A DNA stretch of 64,000 bases from positions 9,829,774 through 9,893,773 of the forward strand of contig NC_058513.1 in the NCBI RefSeq assembly GCF_020382885.2, given 5' to 3'. Shown here piece after piece: positions 1 to 11,183 of this stretch (within the stretch, counting starts at the first letter, position 1; every line of letters starts with the position of its first letter). Under the pieces are notes generated by a model. That model made no database searches and was not told the DNA's origin. It was given only the letters and a program-made list of their open reading frames with translations. The position numbers were made by a program, and so were the translations under genes. This DNA is from Scatophagus argus (lineage: Eukaryota > Chordata > Actinopteri > Scatophagidae).

Positions 1-2703
1 TCAGAAGAAGGAGAAACACCACTTGCTGAACCAGTAATTCAAGGATCAGGACTTTTATTTGAGGAAGAGAAAGGACATTTATTGGTTGACTCAATGAAAG
101 CGGTGATTGAACACTCAGAAAAAGAGTCTGAGATGCACATGGGATTAACAGATGAGACTGATGCAACAACAAAACTGCTGCGGGATGAGACTGAAGAGAT
201 TGTGGTTGAGAAAGATGAGCTGTTATGTGATATCAAAGAAGCTGATGGTGCTGGAGATCACCAGGAGATGACAGGAGCCATAGCAGCAGAGGAAGTGGTC
301 GGATTGGTTGATGGAACTTCAAAATTTCCAAAGGCTGAAGTGCAGAAGATAACAGAGACACACAGGGAGAGGGAAGATATTATAAACTCAGAGCAAAACA
401 GCTGCAGGACATCAAGTTTAGTAGAAGACATTACTGAATCTGGATTCCTGAAACAGTTGGTTGAGAGTGAGCCTAAATTACCAGAGGATATTGCTGTAGA
501 AATGCAAGATGCATCGATAGATATGGAGAAATCACATCACAGAGTTGAGAAGGAAGCAGCAGAATATGAAGTGCAGAACAAAAATGAGATTGAAATTTTA
601 AACCTGCAGTTAGCAGAAATGGCAGCTGGACCAACTACAGAAAGGAATGAAAAAGAAAACACTTTGACTGCAGAATCTGAGTCACCAGGCACTCAAAATC
701 AACTGTCAGCAGAATCACTTGAAATAAGCAACAAGGAGACTGAAGCATCTGGTCAATCAGTGACAAGTGACTCCGAACCAAACGATTTGACTGCGATATC
801 AGAAGAAGAAATATCAAAACCTGTGACAGAATCAGAGGGGAGTTACGCTGAAGGATCAGTGAGCCTAGTCGGCGGACATCAGGATGTGATTGATGAAGAA
901 ATCCTTGACTTGTGGATACAGACAGCGTTGTCGGAGGACACTGATGGCACAAAACAAGAAGGCCCTGAGCCTGGACAACAGATGGACAGAGAAATAGAGC
1001 CATCTAAGGAGGAACAAAATGAAACGTCATCAGTGCAGACAGAGAAGGATAAAGAGCAGCTTGAGGAGTCCAATTCAGGGGAATCTGAGTTAGTGAGTGA
1101 CCCAGAGATGTCTTCATCAGCAGGAGAGTCTGGGTTTTTGGACAAGTCTCCCTGGGAATGGGGTGCTCAGAACAATGAAACTCAGCTTTTGACATCATCT
1201 AGCACTGGGTCAATTCAAGGCGTATGCGACATGTTGTCTAATATGTCAGAATCCACAGACATCTCTGAACTGTCGACACACCGATCTAACTCTGAATCTC
1301 AGGAGATCTTGATGGAGGAAGCCACTGAGACAGTACAGTCAAACCTGAAAGAGGAGGAATCAGTCCCTGAGACAGGATCTCATCATCATAATTCAGGAGT
1401 TACATCATCAGAGGCAAGCCATCTCGATCAAGACCTAGATACATTGCGAGACGACACAGAAGAAGAAACTGGATCGAAGAAGGAGACTAATGCTGAGGTA
1501 ACAGACCTTGCAATGAAAACCAGCTGGAAAGATACTGTAGAAGCAGGTGCTAAGTCACTGACAGAGATGAGTACCCTTTTAAAAGCTGAAGAAATTGAAG
1601 TGGAAGATGAGCCTCTTGAAATGACTGTGTCGGACTCTCCGGAGGGAACGGAGCACACTGACTCAGGATGCTCTAGAAGTGGCTCAGAAGCTTCGTTAAA
1701 GGAGGAAATTTTATCAACAGATTCTGGATCACAAGACGGCAGCTGCACTGAATCAGAGAAGGAGTTACTGAAGTTGCCCACACTGGAGAAACCACAGACT
1801 GAACAGTCAGAAGATGATATTGATTTATTAGCTGGCCTAAATAAGGCTGAGGTGACAGAGGAGCTGACAACAGAGGCTGAAGATCAGTTGGAGGTACTGT
1901 TTCACATTTAACCTATTTATACATAATGCTTTATAAATTCACAAATACAAGCAGACGGTGTTACGGAGATGTTGTGAATTCAGCTGTTTTGGTCACTGCA
2001 GGTTGATGCCTCTGTGCTGGACTTTACAGCACAAAGGTCACGAATTGCTGTTAAAAACCCTCGCGTAAGGCCACCCAAAGATCCCCGCTCCCTGCTGCAT
2101 AAACCCTCAGTGGATCCTACACCCTCTTCACGTCTGCCAGTCAAAATCCCTGCAGGTGTGCCCTTGGGAGGCTTGGGCATTGGAATAAAACTGCCTGGTA
2201 GGTCACTTGCAAGACACAGAAAGCCACTATCTGAACTTTTTCAGGTCCATTTATTTTTCGCAATCTGTAATAAGGCCAAACATTTATCTTTTTTAGGGCT
2301 TGGTGCAGGTATTCCTGTTTTAAAAAAGACACAACGAGTGGTGAGAGATGAAAACAGCCAGGAAGTCCTCTCACAGGTACTCTTAATAATTTTTAAATGC
2401 CACTGTTATGTTGAAGTATGTACATTATTAATATTTCTCAATATCAACAGAAACCTGAGACGAATCCAGAGGAGAAGAGAAACACTCCTAAACCAGATGA
2501 GGCACAACACAAACCTAAATGGATGCCACCAAGACAGCCAGGGTAAGTTCTCAGTGCACTGGCATTATTGTATTCAGCACAAAAGAGATGTCTTGTGTTC
2601 AAACATTTTCTGATTCTTAGTTTTGTAATTTTTCTCCAGATTTGGAAATCCACTTATGTCTGAGCTGAAGACCAAATTGAAGAAAACACCAAAAAGTGAT
2701 TAA
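1..2703 (+). CDS. Acidic Glu/Ser-rich protein, 5'-truncated by window edge
   Basis: This is the 3' part of a gene whose reading frame is already open at base 1. I assembled exons 1-1893, 2002-2197, 2297-2376, 2451-2542 and 2640-2703. They join in phase to 774 residues and a TAA stop. The first 630 residues are low-complexity and strongly acidic (Glu, Asp, Ser, Thr), with no domain I recognise. The last 140 residues differ sharply: they are basic, Pro/Gly-rich and better ordered, with the strings SRIAVKNPRVRPPKDPR, GGLGIGIKLPG, KPKWMPPRQPG and FGNPLMSELKTKLKK. That change suggests the short C-terminal exons carry the conserved function and the long exon is a disordered acidic arm. An APOBR-like (apolipoprotein B receptor) identity is possible, because that gene is Glu-rich and near EIF3C in human, but I see no diagnostic match. 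Exon structure is well supported; function is unknown. Confidence 0.75.
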
Positions 2704-2820
2704 CTGTAATGCTTTGTGTGAATATCTAAATATATCATAAATATTTTTTGTATTTATCAAACTGAATACAGTGATGGAATGTTCATTTTGTCAATTACTT
2801 GTCTTATGTTTAACTTTTGT

Positions 2821-2826
2821 AATAAA
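2821..2826 (+). terminator. Poly(A) signal of the acidic-protein gene
   Basis: An AATAAA hexamer lies 118 bases after the stop codon at 2701-2703, giving a short 3' UTR. It is the first canonical signal downstream. Confidence 0.7.
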
Positions 2827-2849
2827 GCTTAACTAAAAAGAAGTAATGG

Positions 2850-3540
2850 TATTTTCTCATACAAAAAGTGTTCATACCTGTTTTTTCATTGTCATTAAAA
2901 CCTCACATCTCACTCAGTGAAACATTGCACAAGAGACTACAACAACAGAAGGTCAATGCCACATTGATGATGGTGGTGAAGTGTGCTGTCTGACATGTCG
3001 GTAAAAAATCTCCCACAGATGTCCACTCAGGTTGAGGTCTGGTGACAGTGAAGTCTATAGCAATGACTGACATAATTTTTTACATCATTTATTCTTTTTC
3101 ACTCAGTGATACGGGTTTTTCCTTGAATTTGCCTCTAATTATAATAGATCAATATTGAATTTACAGCAGCTGATAATTGCTGCATATTATGCCTTTAGGT
3201 TCTCAGAAGTGTAATATTTGCAAAGTACTTTGCTGCACAACATGAACACATTAACTACGACACTTTTTCTCGAGTTAAAATACAACATTCATGAGCAGCT
3301 GGAAATTCTTGGAAAATCAAAACTAAAATGCATAAAAAGATTTGGAAAAGGGATAACGTAAGTGTGATCAGAGCGATATTCATTATGATATTATGTTCAG
3401 TTTATAGCATACAGACGACAAAATTCACTGGAACGTACCCCCCCGTTTTCAATTCTAGTTTTATATGTTCAATAGATGGCAGTATTGCTTCAGGTATGAG
3501 CATAACCACGCTAAAATAATAGAAGAAGAAACCTCCAGTT
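2850..3540. other. Intergenic spacer
   Basis: This stretch separates two genes on the same strand. I find no exon-like reading frame. The part at about 2900-3070 looks like a decayed repeat, but I could not assign a family. Confidence 0.5.
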
Positions 3541-3754
3541 GTGATTGGCTGGAATTATCCAATGAGCGTGAGGAACACTGACGTTTGAACGAGAGCGGCT
3601 CCGCGGTGGTTGTGATTTCATGAAGTGTCGATGCTATTTTGACATTGTTGACGTTAGTGGATAAGTATTTCATTCAGCAGAGTCGAGTCTCAAAAAACAA
3701 ATTCATATATTTTCACAGGCATAAAACCACCAATAGAAGTGTTTGTTACAATAG
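3541..3754 (+). promoter_or_regulatory. Promoter and 5' noncoding exon of the 4470-9342 gene
   Basis: Seen directly: an inverted CCAAT box (ATTGG, 3544-3548), a direct CCAAT box (3559-3563) and a TTTGAA element (3584-3589). A splice donor (atag|gtaagt) follows at 3754, matching an acceptor at 4348 just upstream of the start codon at 4470, so about 3600-3754 is probably a noncoding first exon. CCAAT boxes followed by a CHR element (TTTGAA) are the known arrangement of G2/M-phase vertebrate promoters bound by NF-Y and the DREAM/MuvB complex. The implied cell-cycle regulation is inference. Confidence 0.55.
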
Positions 3755-4469
3755 GTAAGTCAACGTTTTTTACATTCTACCAACTAACGTTACCAAGCTA
3801 ACGTTACCGTTTGCTTAGTATCGTCTATGGTGGCTCCTGTATCGAGCATAACCACTATAAATTTTAAATACATCGCCCCTGTAAACTGTCCAGGGTAAAA
3901 CACGACAAGACAAGGTCGGCTATTGATTGTTTTTCTGAAAGTGTCACGTTGTATATGGTACTTGCTCCATCTGTGAAACGTCTTTCCTAACTTGTTGCGA
4001 TTTCATTTCTATGTGTTTTCGACCGGCGTTAGCCCAGAGTAAATTGTTGTTTATTATCGTTAGTCAAACAGCACCGTCCTATGATCATATGCTGTCAGTG
4101 CCAAATAACATTTCATGGCAGAAGAGGGTGACGCTGCTCCTCAGTTGGCTTTATTTTCTAACTAAAATGTGTTTGTGTTTTGATTTGTCTTTATGTATCC
4201 TCTTGCTATTTTTACTGCTTTACTCTGTACATAAAAATTGGTCTCAGAGATGGCAGTAATTGGGCATATTATCCCAATACAAGCTTTATATGATCGTGCA
4301 ATGCCTAAGTAAAATGTTTTGACAATAAATAAATTGTTTCATCCACAGACTGCAAGCACAGAGAGGCTGAGCGGTTGCCTGAAATAAATATGTTTCAGGA
4401 AGTCTGAGTAGTGTGTAAACAAGAAAACTCAATTTTCTTCCCTTAAACGGAAAAAAGAAATCATCTGAC

Positions 4470-7400
4470 ATGGCTAATGAGACACCAGTGCAAACCTCAT
4501 CCAATCAAGAAAATCACAAGACTGATGACCGTGAAAATATTCCACCAGGAGTTACTGCTGCAGCTGGAACTTCACAGCTCAAAGTCCATGTAAGAAATGT
4601 GGAAGGATATTCCTGTATACATCCAAGTGCAGAAGATGAACCTCTACCAGACACCTGCACCTTTTCAACCCCAGCTCCATCAAGCAGCAGTGGTGGAGTC
4701 AAGGCAAAGTCACGGCTCTCTGGTCTCCAGTCTGCTCTAACACCGATTTTGAAATACTTAAACATTACCAATAAGTGTCCATCCCCAGAACCTTTGAACC
4801 ATGGAAAAAATCCTCATCCAACAGTTCCCTCTTTGTCCTTTGGCAACACCACGTCAAATTGCCAAAAATCAGCTGAAGGTTCTAGCCAGCACCCCAACTC
4901 TGGCTGTTCATTAGGTGACACTAATGCTTCTGTGTGCTGGCTGGCTGATGAATACTTGCCAGAAATTTCTCTCTTTGATGTTACATGTGATGCCTCAATG
5001 CAGCTGACTAAAAATCATTCACCTCTTCCTGACAGTGTGCCTTCTACACCTGCAACAGCTCGGTCTCTACACACATTTGTCACTCCCCTGCCCTCCCAAC
5101 CGAGTGCCTCCATCATATTAAACACCACTGCTCAAATACCCTGCCCTCAAAATAAGACACTGAATATTCTTCAGTCTGATGTTAGCAGTCCCAAAGCTGA
5201 GAGTGAGGTTAGAGACCAGGCTAGTTCAGTCTCAAGGAATGCTTCTGAAATGTCCCTTCTTATGAATCAGAGTAGTTCAACTGTGAAGCCAAGTGTTACA
5301 TGTGATGTGAAAGATGTCACTTTTGACAGAGGTTCTCTTCAAAACTCCAGTGGAAATACTGTTTTAGAAGCTGGCACGACAAACCAGAATGGCACTTTCA
5401 ATATTAAGCCTTGGAAACAGATTGGCACCACAGCTGGGTCACAAACATGCTCAAGTGACAATCACCAGACTGTAATGGAAAAGTCCTCTTCTTTTAAAGT
5501 ATGTAGTGGTAAAGAAGTCCACTCTCAAGTCCGCCCTCTGGAAATTCCACAATATCAACATACCCCAGCTGGTAAAGACCCTAATACCAAGATGGGTGAC
5601 ATCCCTGAGAGCATAGATGCTCCTCTGCGCTGGCTGGATGACAGATATTTCCCAGAAATTACTCTCCTTGATGTTACCCGTGATTCAGAGTTTTCACCAG
5701 GAGGTGAAATGTCATCCTTGGAGGTCACGCGGGAAAACAACATGCTTTCCTCAGCACCGAGTGGACAAATTGTTACAGAGCCTGGCACACTGGACACAGT
5801 TCACAGTGAAGATTTGTCAGGTACCCTTGATGGCAATGTTACCCACACCATAAGCTCCTTTAGTGAACAATCTGATAAATGTGTGGGTGAAAACCTACCA
5901 AAAGCGTCCTTGGAAGTGACTCGAGATATTTCCATGGGCAGTGTTTTGGAAGACAGTCGGCCTTCATTGGAGTCCAGTGCACAAAACCCTCTGAAGATTC
6001 CAACATCAGATGAGGACATAAACTGTACACACCCTGCTAATATTACCCATGACATAAGCTCCTCCAGCGACATGTCTGTTCAGTCTGCCGCGTCACAGTT
6101 CCCTGCTTCTGATTCGCAGTGTAACACTAGTTCAAAGAATGTAACCTCTGAGCTTCATGGTGAACCTGTAGTGACCTCTGTTAATGTGGAAGCTAATAAT
6201 AAAGAGCTAGGTACCAGCCATGGTGCTGATGAGTTGACCAGCAGAGTGCCACAACCAAGTCCACAAACAACGGAGTCTGTGAACAACACATTTACTGTTA
6301 CAGAGCAGTCCAGTCTGAGCGCTTCTGCCAATGTGAACACTTCTGCTCAAGTACCGTGTCCTCAGAATCAGACGCTGGATCTTCCCTCATCTAATGTAAA
6401 CAGTCCCAAACCAGAGAGTGACACTAAAGATCAGGAGACGTCTGTCTCTAAGAACACTACTGAATCGTCCCCTGTTATTAATCAAAATTACTCAGCTGGA
6501 AAGCCAAATGATTCATCGGACATGCAGAATGTCACTTTTGATAGGCGTTCCTTTCAAAAATCAGCCAGTAGTGCAACTATTAGCCTTCAAAACAACACTT
6601 TTGATGCCAAGTCGCCTTCTAAACAGAATTGCACCGTAACTGTGTCAGAAACAAGTTCAAGCAACGGTCATCAGAACACTTTAGACAAACCCTCTTCTCC
6701 TAAGGTATGTAATGCAACAAGTAGCCCCAAAGACGACTCTGAAGTCCCCCCTCCTGAATTGATAAAACATAATGGAACAACAGCTAGTACCGACCCCAAT
6801 GCCAAGATGGTTGACACTGCTGAGAGCACATTTGAAGCTAATCCAGCTGTGGAGGCAGCTTCTGGAGCTGGTCAACATGAGACTCAGGATCATTCACAGT
6901 CAGGTCTACCTATGAGAGAAGGTTTTTCTGACACTTTGGATCATCCAAGCATGGATACAGAGGATAACAAAGCAAACATATTGAATTTGGATGATACCCT
7001 AGATTTAAGGGCAGACTCTTTGATTACTTCTACACCAATGACTAACTGCAAAATTTTCAACTTCCATGCTGAGCGAGAAGAGGGCAAAATCGCAATGGCA
7101 CAGAAAAAACTGTATGGCGATGGACCCAGTAAGCCAGATGGTCAGATGCCATCAGACGTTCCATCAAACATCGTCTGCAACCGAAAAACATTCTTGACGC
7201 AGCCCACTGCTAAGTCCCTTTTGCCTCCTCTGAAAACTGCATCCCAGCTGTTGAAGTGCAAGCCAGCTTCCACGCTTCCAGGAAGGTTTGAGCCATTGAC
7301 ATCGGGCCTGCCCATGACAAGACAAAGAACCCAAGCCGAAGTTTTGAGGAACCGTGCTGCTTCTGATGTGCCTCAAGTGGTAGGATTTTGAATCTTCAAT

Positions 7401-9342
7401 ATCTTTTTTCTTCAGACAATTGAATGCAAGCGTTGACTACATATATAAATGACATTGACATGTTTTTGTGTATTTAAGACCACAGGAATATCATCCTCCT
7501 ACAACCTGCGTGCTACAACAACAGGTAGGCCATTGTTTTTAGTTATATTCCCTGTAAATGTTGTTATTGTTTTTCATATTTTTTGAGAAATTGTTATGTA
7601 CAGTACGTGTGCACATTGTCCACTATCCACACTGACTTCCATCTGTGCTGATGTTAGGATCCAAGCAGCCCAATACTGGATTGCAGAAACCACGGTTGAG
7701 CAGCATACCGTCAGGCATCCAGAGAGCTGCACTCGGTCTCAGGCCGCCATCGGCCAGAAGCAACACAGCAGCTTCTTCAAGCACTGACAAACTCCGTGGA
7801 CCTACAGGTACTCATACAGTTAGTGTTTGTTTTGATATTCAGTTACAGATATGAAAAAAATGTGCGGAAGTTTGACAGTAAAAATGTAAATTGGCACTTG
7901 CTGTATATACACATGGTATTCCTGTACAGTTGTATTTCTGAGCCCTAACAAAAAGTAAGAAAAGTAAAAGTAAACAAACTGGGGAATGAATCAGCAGTTT
8001 AGCTGTCTTGTGTGGTGTGTGTGGTCATTAATTAATGTGATCATTAATGTAATTGTTTTTGTATTTTTTAACAGTTACTAACCCTGAGACAAAGACTTCA
8101 CAAGCAAAGAGGCATCCCTTAACCAGAGGTGAAGCTTTGCCAGTAGCTAAGAGGAAGAAAATGGGTAAATACTGCGTTGCTGCACAAGAACGCTGCAGTC
8201 ATACATATACATTTTGTTTAATATCTTTAAAACTGGAATTGTCACTATTTGCATTAAAATCTAACCTAGAACAGTTCATGGTGTTTAAAAAAACTGACTT
8301 GTCGTAACTCACTGAACAGATATACCGGTAAATTACTTGCCTCACATTTTTATCTCCTCCTATCAGATGCTCCTTTGTCATCTGGTAATGCTGAAGCACC
8401 AGCATCTTCATGTGATGCTGCAAACAGAGCCAAAAACCTGAAACAGCCCACAAACACTCAGAAAACTTTGTCTGCCAAGACCCAAAAAGAAGGTTGGTTG
8501 GGATTGCGTCGTGCTGTTACATATGTAGAACATTCAAGCCGGACTGTGATTGGTAAAGGGTTTTATGGTCTAGTGGGGTCAGTAGCCTGGACTTTCTGTT
8601 TTGACTTTCTCTTTTTGTGTGTGTGTGTGTGTGAGAACTACTGACTTACTCTGCTAACGACTTTTATCACATGCTTTCAGACGTTGCAGTGCCAGCATGT
8701 ACTGCTGAAACATCAACGTCTTGTAGTGCTGTTAGTCGAGTCAGAGCCTTGAAGCAGCCTGCAGCCACCCATAGAGCTCTGCCACCTAAATCCCAAGTCC
8801 ACGGTAAGTCGGAAGTGCTGAGAAGCCGAAATAGACAGCTGAGGCCACTGGAGGTCCTACGAGGAAAATATGAGGAAATAGTCACCCATAAAAAGTGGAA
8901 GATAAAAGGTTTGACAGAGACCTTGTCCTCAGTAATGTAATGATTCAAATTGTATTACAGGTTGTACCAAATGTGTCATGCTTGAACAGCAACTGGAAAA
9001 GAAATCAGAAGAAATAAGGAGACTGAAAGAAGGTAGGAGTCAATTTGACTTTGATTTAATCTTCATTAATGCATTGTTAACAATTCAAAAAACATGCTGC
9101 AATGTTCTGTGTTGAAAGAAATGACAGTTCTTGTTTAAGATCACTCAGGTGAGTTTTCATTATCCATACCACTCATGAGTGTCACAACTTTTCTATTAAC
9201 TTTTTTTAATTTTCCAAAAATGCCATTTTTTTTATTCCCAAGTTCGCAATATTTATTTATTACATGTGATAAATGTTTTAATGCAGTTTTCTTTTTTTTC
9301 CCAGAGCTGCTGAAGTACAGTAAATGTAAGGAAGAATGCTGA
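4470..9342 (+). CDS. Large Ser/Thr-rich repeat protein, probably mitotic; family uncertain
   Basis: Eight coding exons (4470-7379, 7479-7524, 7658-7807, 8075-8164, 8367-8492, 8681-8803, 8961-9032, 9305-9342) join in phase to 1184 residues. The ATG at 4470 lies in an exon whose acceptor is at 4348. Exon 1 encodes 970 residues and is mostly disordered. It holds two copies of a motif, CWLADEYLPEISLFDVT (near residue 155) and RWLDDRYFPEITLLDVT (near 387), and two copies of a roughly 170-residue unit (near 213-380 and 618-790). The later exons are basic and Pro/Ser-rich (KQPNTGLQKPRLSSIPSG), like microtubule-associated proteins. The protein ends in a short coiled coil (MLEQQLEKKSEEIRRLKEEL) flanked by Cys pairs. 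An SPAG5/astrin-like role is a weak guess, from the WL motif and the CCAAT/CHR promoter. No enzymatic domain is visible. Confidence 0.8.
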
Positions 9343-9456
9343 TATTGTTTCTGTTGTATTCCCAATGTGAATATTTGTATGAATACTTAGCAGAATATCT
9401 GCTATTATTCCTACATGTTTGAAGTTACAGTTTTACATTGTAAATATTTTTTAATC

Positions 9457-9462
9457 AATAAA
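9457..9462 (+). terminator. Poly(A) signal of the 4470-9342 gene
   Basis: AATAAA lies 114 bases after the TGA at 9340-9342. The sequence just downstream is AT-rich and noncoding. Confidence 0.7.
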
Positions 9463-9469
9463 TGTATTT

Positions 9470-10030
9470 TAATAAGAATATGCTAACCTTTAACAGAGTT
9501 TTACTCATTTAATTCAGTTATTTAGCAATGATTTATTTTATGATATGAAACTCTTCTGTGTAAAATATTGGCTTTTTCGGTTATTATAATACTGAAAATT
9601 TGGTGTGTTGTAATATGGGACACAGGGGCACTTTATACCCTGAAATGGATACCAATTACGACTTGAATAAATTGAACCACACATATGTTTAAGTGCTTTA
9701 ATTGGTTGTCATCTAACCTGTAAGAACATTGAAAGGATGTGATAAATCTTTATAATAAGGCTGAAACAGCCAGTGTAAAAATTAAAGTATATTATTGGAC
9801 AAAAACGAAAGATACTGGAGGCTGTGTGTATAACTTCTTGCTTTTCACCTAGAGGTGCTTTGTATGGTATTGTCTTAACAGTGTAAGCATACATCTGAGA
9901 TATTTGAAATAAACAGACTATCATTTGTCTGAAGAGTTCATTGTCCTTTGTATTTTATTTTCTGTGTTGCAAATTTGTCTTGATTATGGGCCCCCCCATA
10001 TTAGATAAATGGTTTTACGTCAAATATACT
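9470..10030. other. Intergenic spacer upstream of eif3c
   Basis: AT-rich noncoding DNA with no exon-like open frame between the poly(A) signal of the previous gene and the eif3c promoter. I see no confident repeat in it. Confidence 0.5.
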
Positions 10031-10036
10031 TTTCAC

Positions 10037-10050
10037 CCGCTAGGTGGCGA
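10037..10050 (+). promoter_or_regulatory. CTCF-like motif at the eif3c promoter
   Basis: The sequence CCGCTAGGTGGCGA closely fits the core of the vertebrate CTCF binding motif (CC-purine-C-N-AG-GTGGCG type). It sits roughly 150-200 bases upstream of the presumed eif3c first exon, at the boundary with the previous gene. Binding is inferred from the motif alone. Confidence 0.45.
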
Positions 10051-10089
10051 CAAAACCTCTCGCCCTTGTGAGCGTGTATATCTCTTGTG

Positions 10090-10256
10090 GACCATCCTAA
10101 TGCTTTGTTGATCTACAGCTCACTTCCTTTCCTGACGCAAGTGCCCGGCGAGGTTGTAGCACGCCTTTTTTTGTGGCCGCTGTACAGCAAAACTGGATTT
10201 TATAAGAATTCAGGGGAGACAGACACACCACAGAATAGCTTTCAGAAGGACGTAGG
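10090..10256 (+). promoter_or_regulatory. eif3c: Probable eif3c promoter and noncoding first exon
   Basis: A consensus donor (gtgagt) follows base 10256, and the next acceptor with a sensible product is at 11161-11163, 20 bases before the eif3c ATG. The intervening 907 bases therefore form a first intron. I cannot place the transcription start exactly. The following 500 bases are rich in TTAGC and CTAGC words (see findings). Confidence 0.5.
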
Positions 10257-11183
10257 TGAGTCTGTTCCAGTATTTGATTAAACTATGATCGACTATTCAT
10301 CTTTTTAGCGGAGTGTATTTACCGACTTCACATGCGGGGAGGCCTGGTGCTAGCGTTAGCTTAGCAACAACCCCGCGCCACGTTAGAATACGCGTTATCA
10401 AATATAATCAGCGTTAGCTTCTTGACCAAAGGGCTATGTTCAAATTGTGTGAATTTTGTAAATAAATAAATAAAGTCTACTGTTTGAATTTTAGAACTGC
10501 AGCTACAGTTTGGTGTTCAGTTACAATCGCTACATGTAGTGACAATACAGCTGTCAAAGCTAGATGGTGTTAGCAAAGAGAAGGTTGCATTGCGTAGCAC
10601 GTACAGTCGCAGGTTGCTAACTTCATTAGCGTCAAACAAAAGTCAGCATCATTCACCGAAAGCATTCCAGATGCTATGCTAAAATAACCCGTCCTTCAAG
10701 TGTGCACAGCCGTTGCATATTAAGCTAATCCAAATAAGAACCAGTTTTGCTTAGCTGGTTGTTGCATAGTTAGCTTGACGACATGTCAAGCTTGTTTGTG
10801 CGCCGTTAAACCTACACGTTTCACCATTAACCTCTCATGGGATAATCTACATGTACAGCAGTCTTACTTTATGAGCCATCTGGAAAACATTGCTCTTCCA
10901 GTTGTGTGATGGCAAGTCTTTATCGAGCAGCAGTCACTTCAGTGTAAAAGTAGAAATCCACCAGCTCAGCTGGAAGTTCCTTTTGACTGAGACATGTTAT
11001 TTTAGTCTTTCCGTCCTGGCCAGTTAATTCAATTATTAGAAAACTGAATTTTCATTCAGATATGATTACTAATAGGAAGCAGCATTACATGTTCAGGTTT
11101 CTTATTGAACAGATGCTGTAATCTCTTATACCATTGCTCATGTGTAATATTTTATCTTTACAGATTGACAGCTTCTTTGAGCA

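Noticed and set aside
2900-3070. Possible transposase-derived fragment
   Set aside because: The text cactcaggttgaggtctggt faintly resembles fish DNA transposons, but it is too short and decayed to assign.
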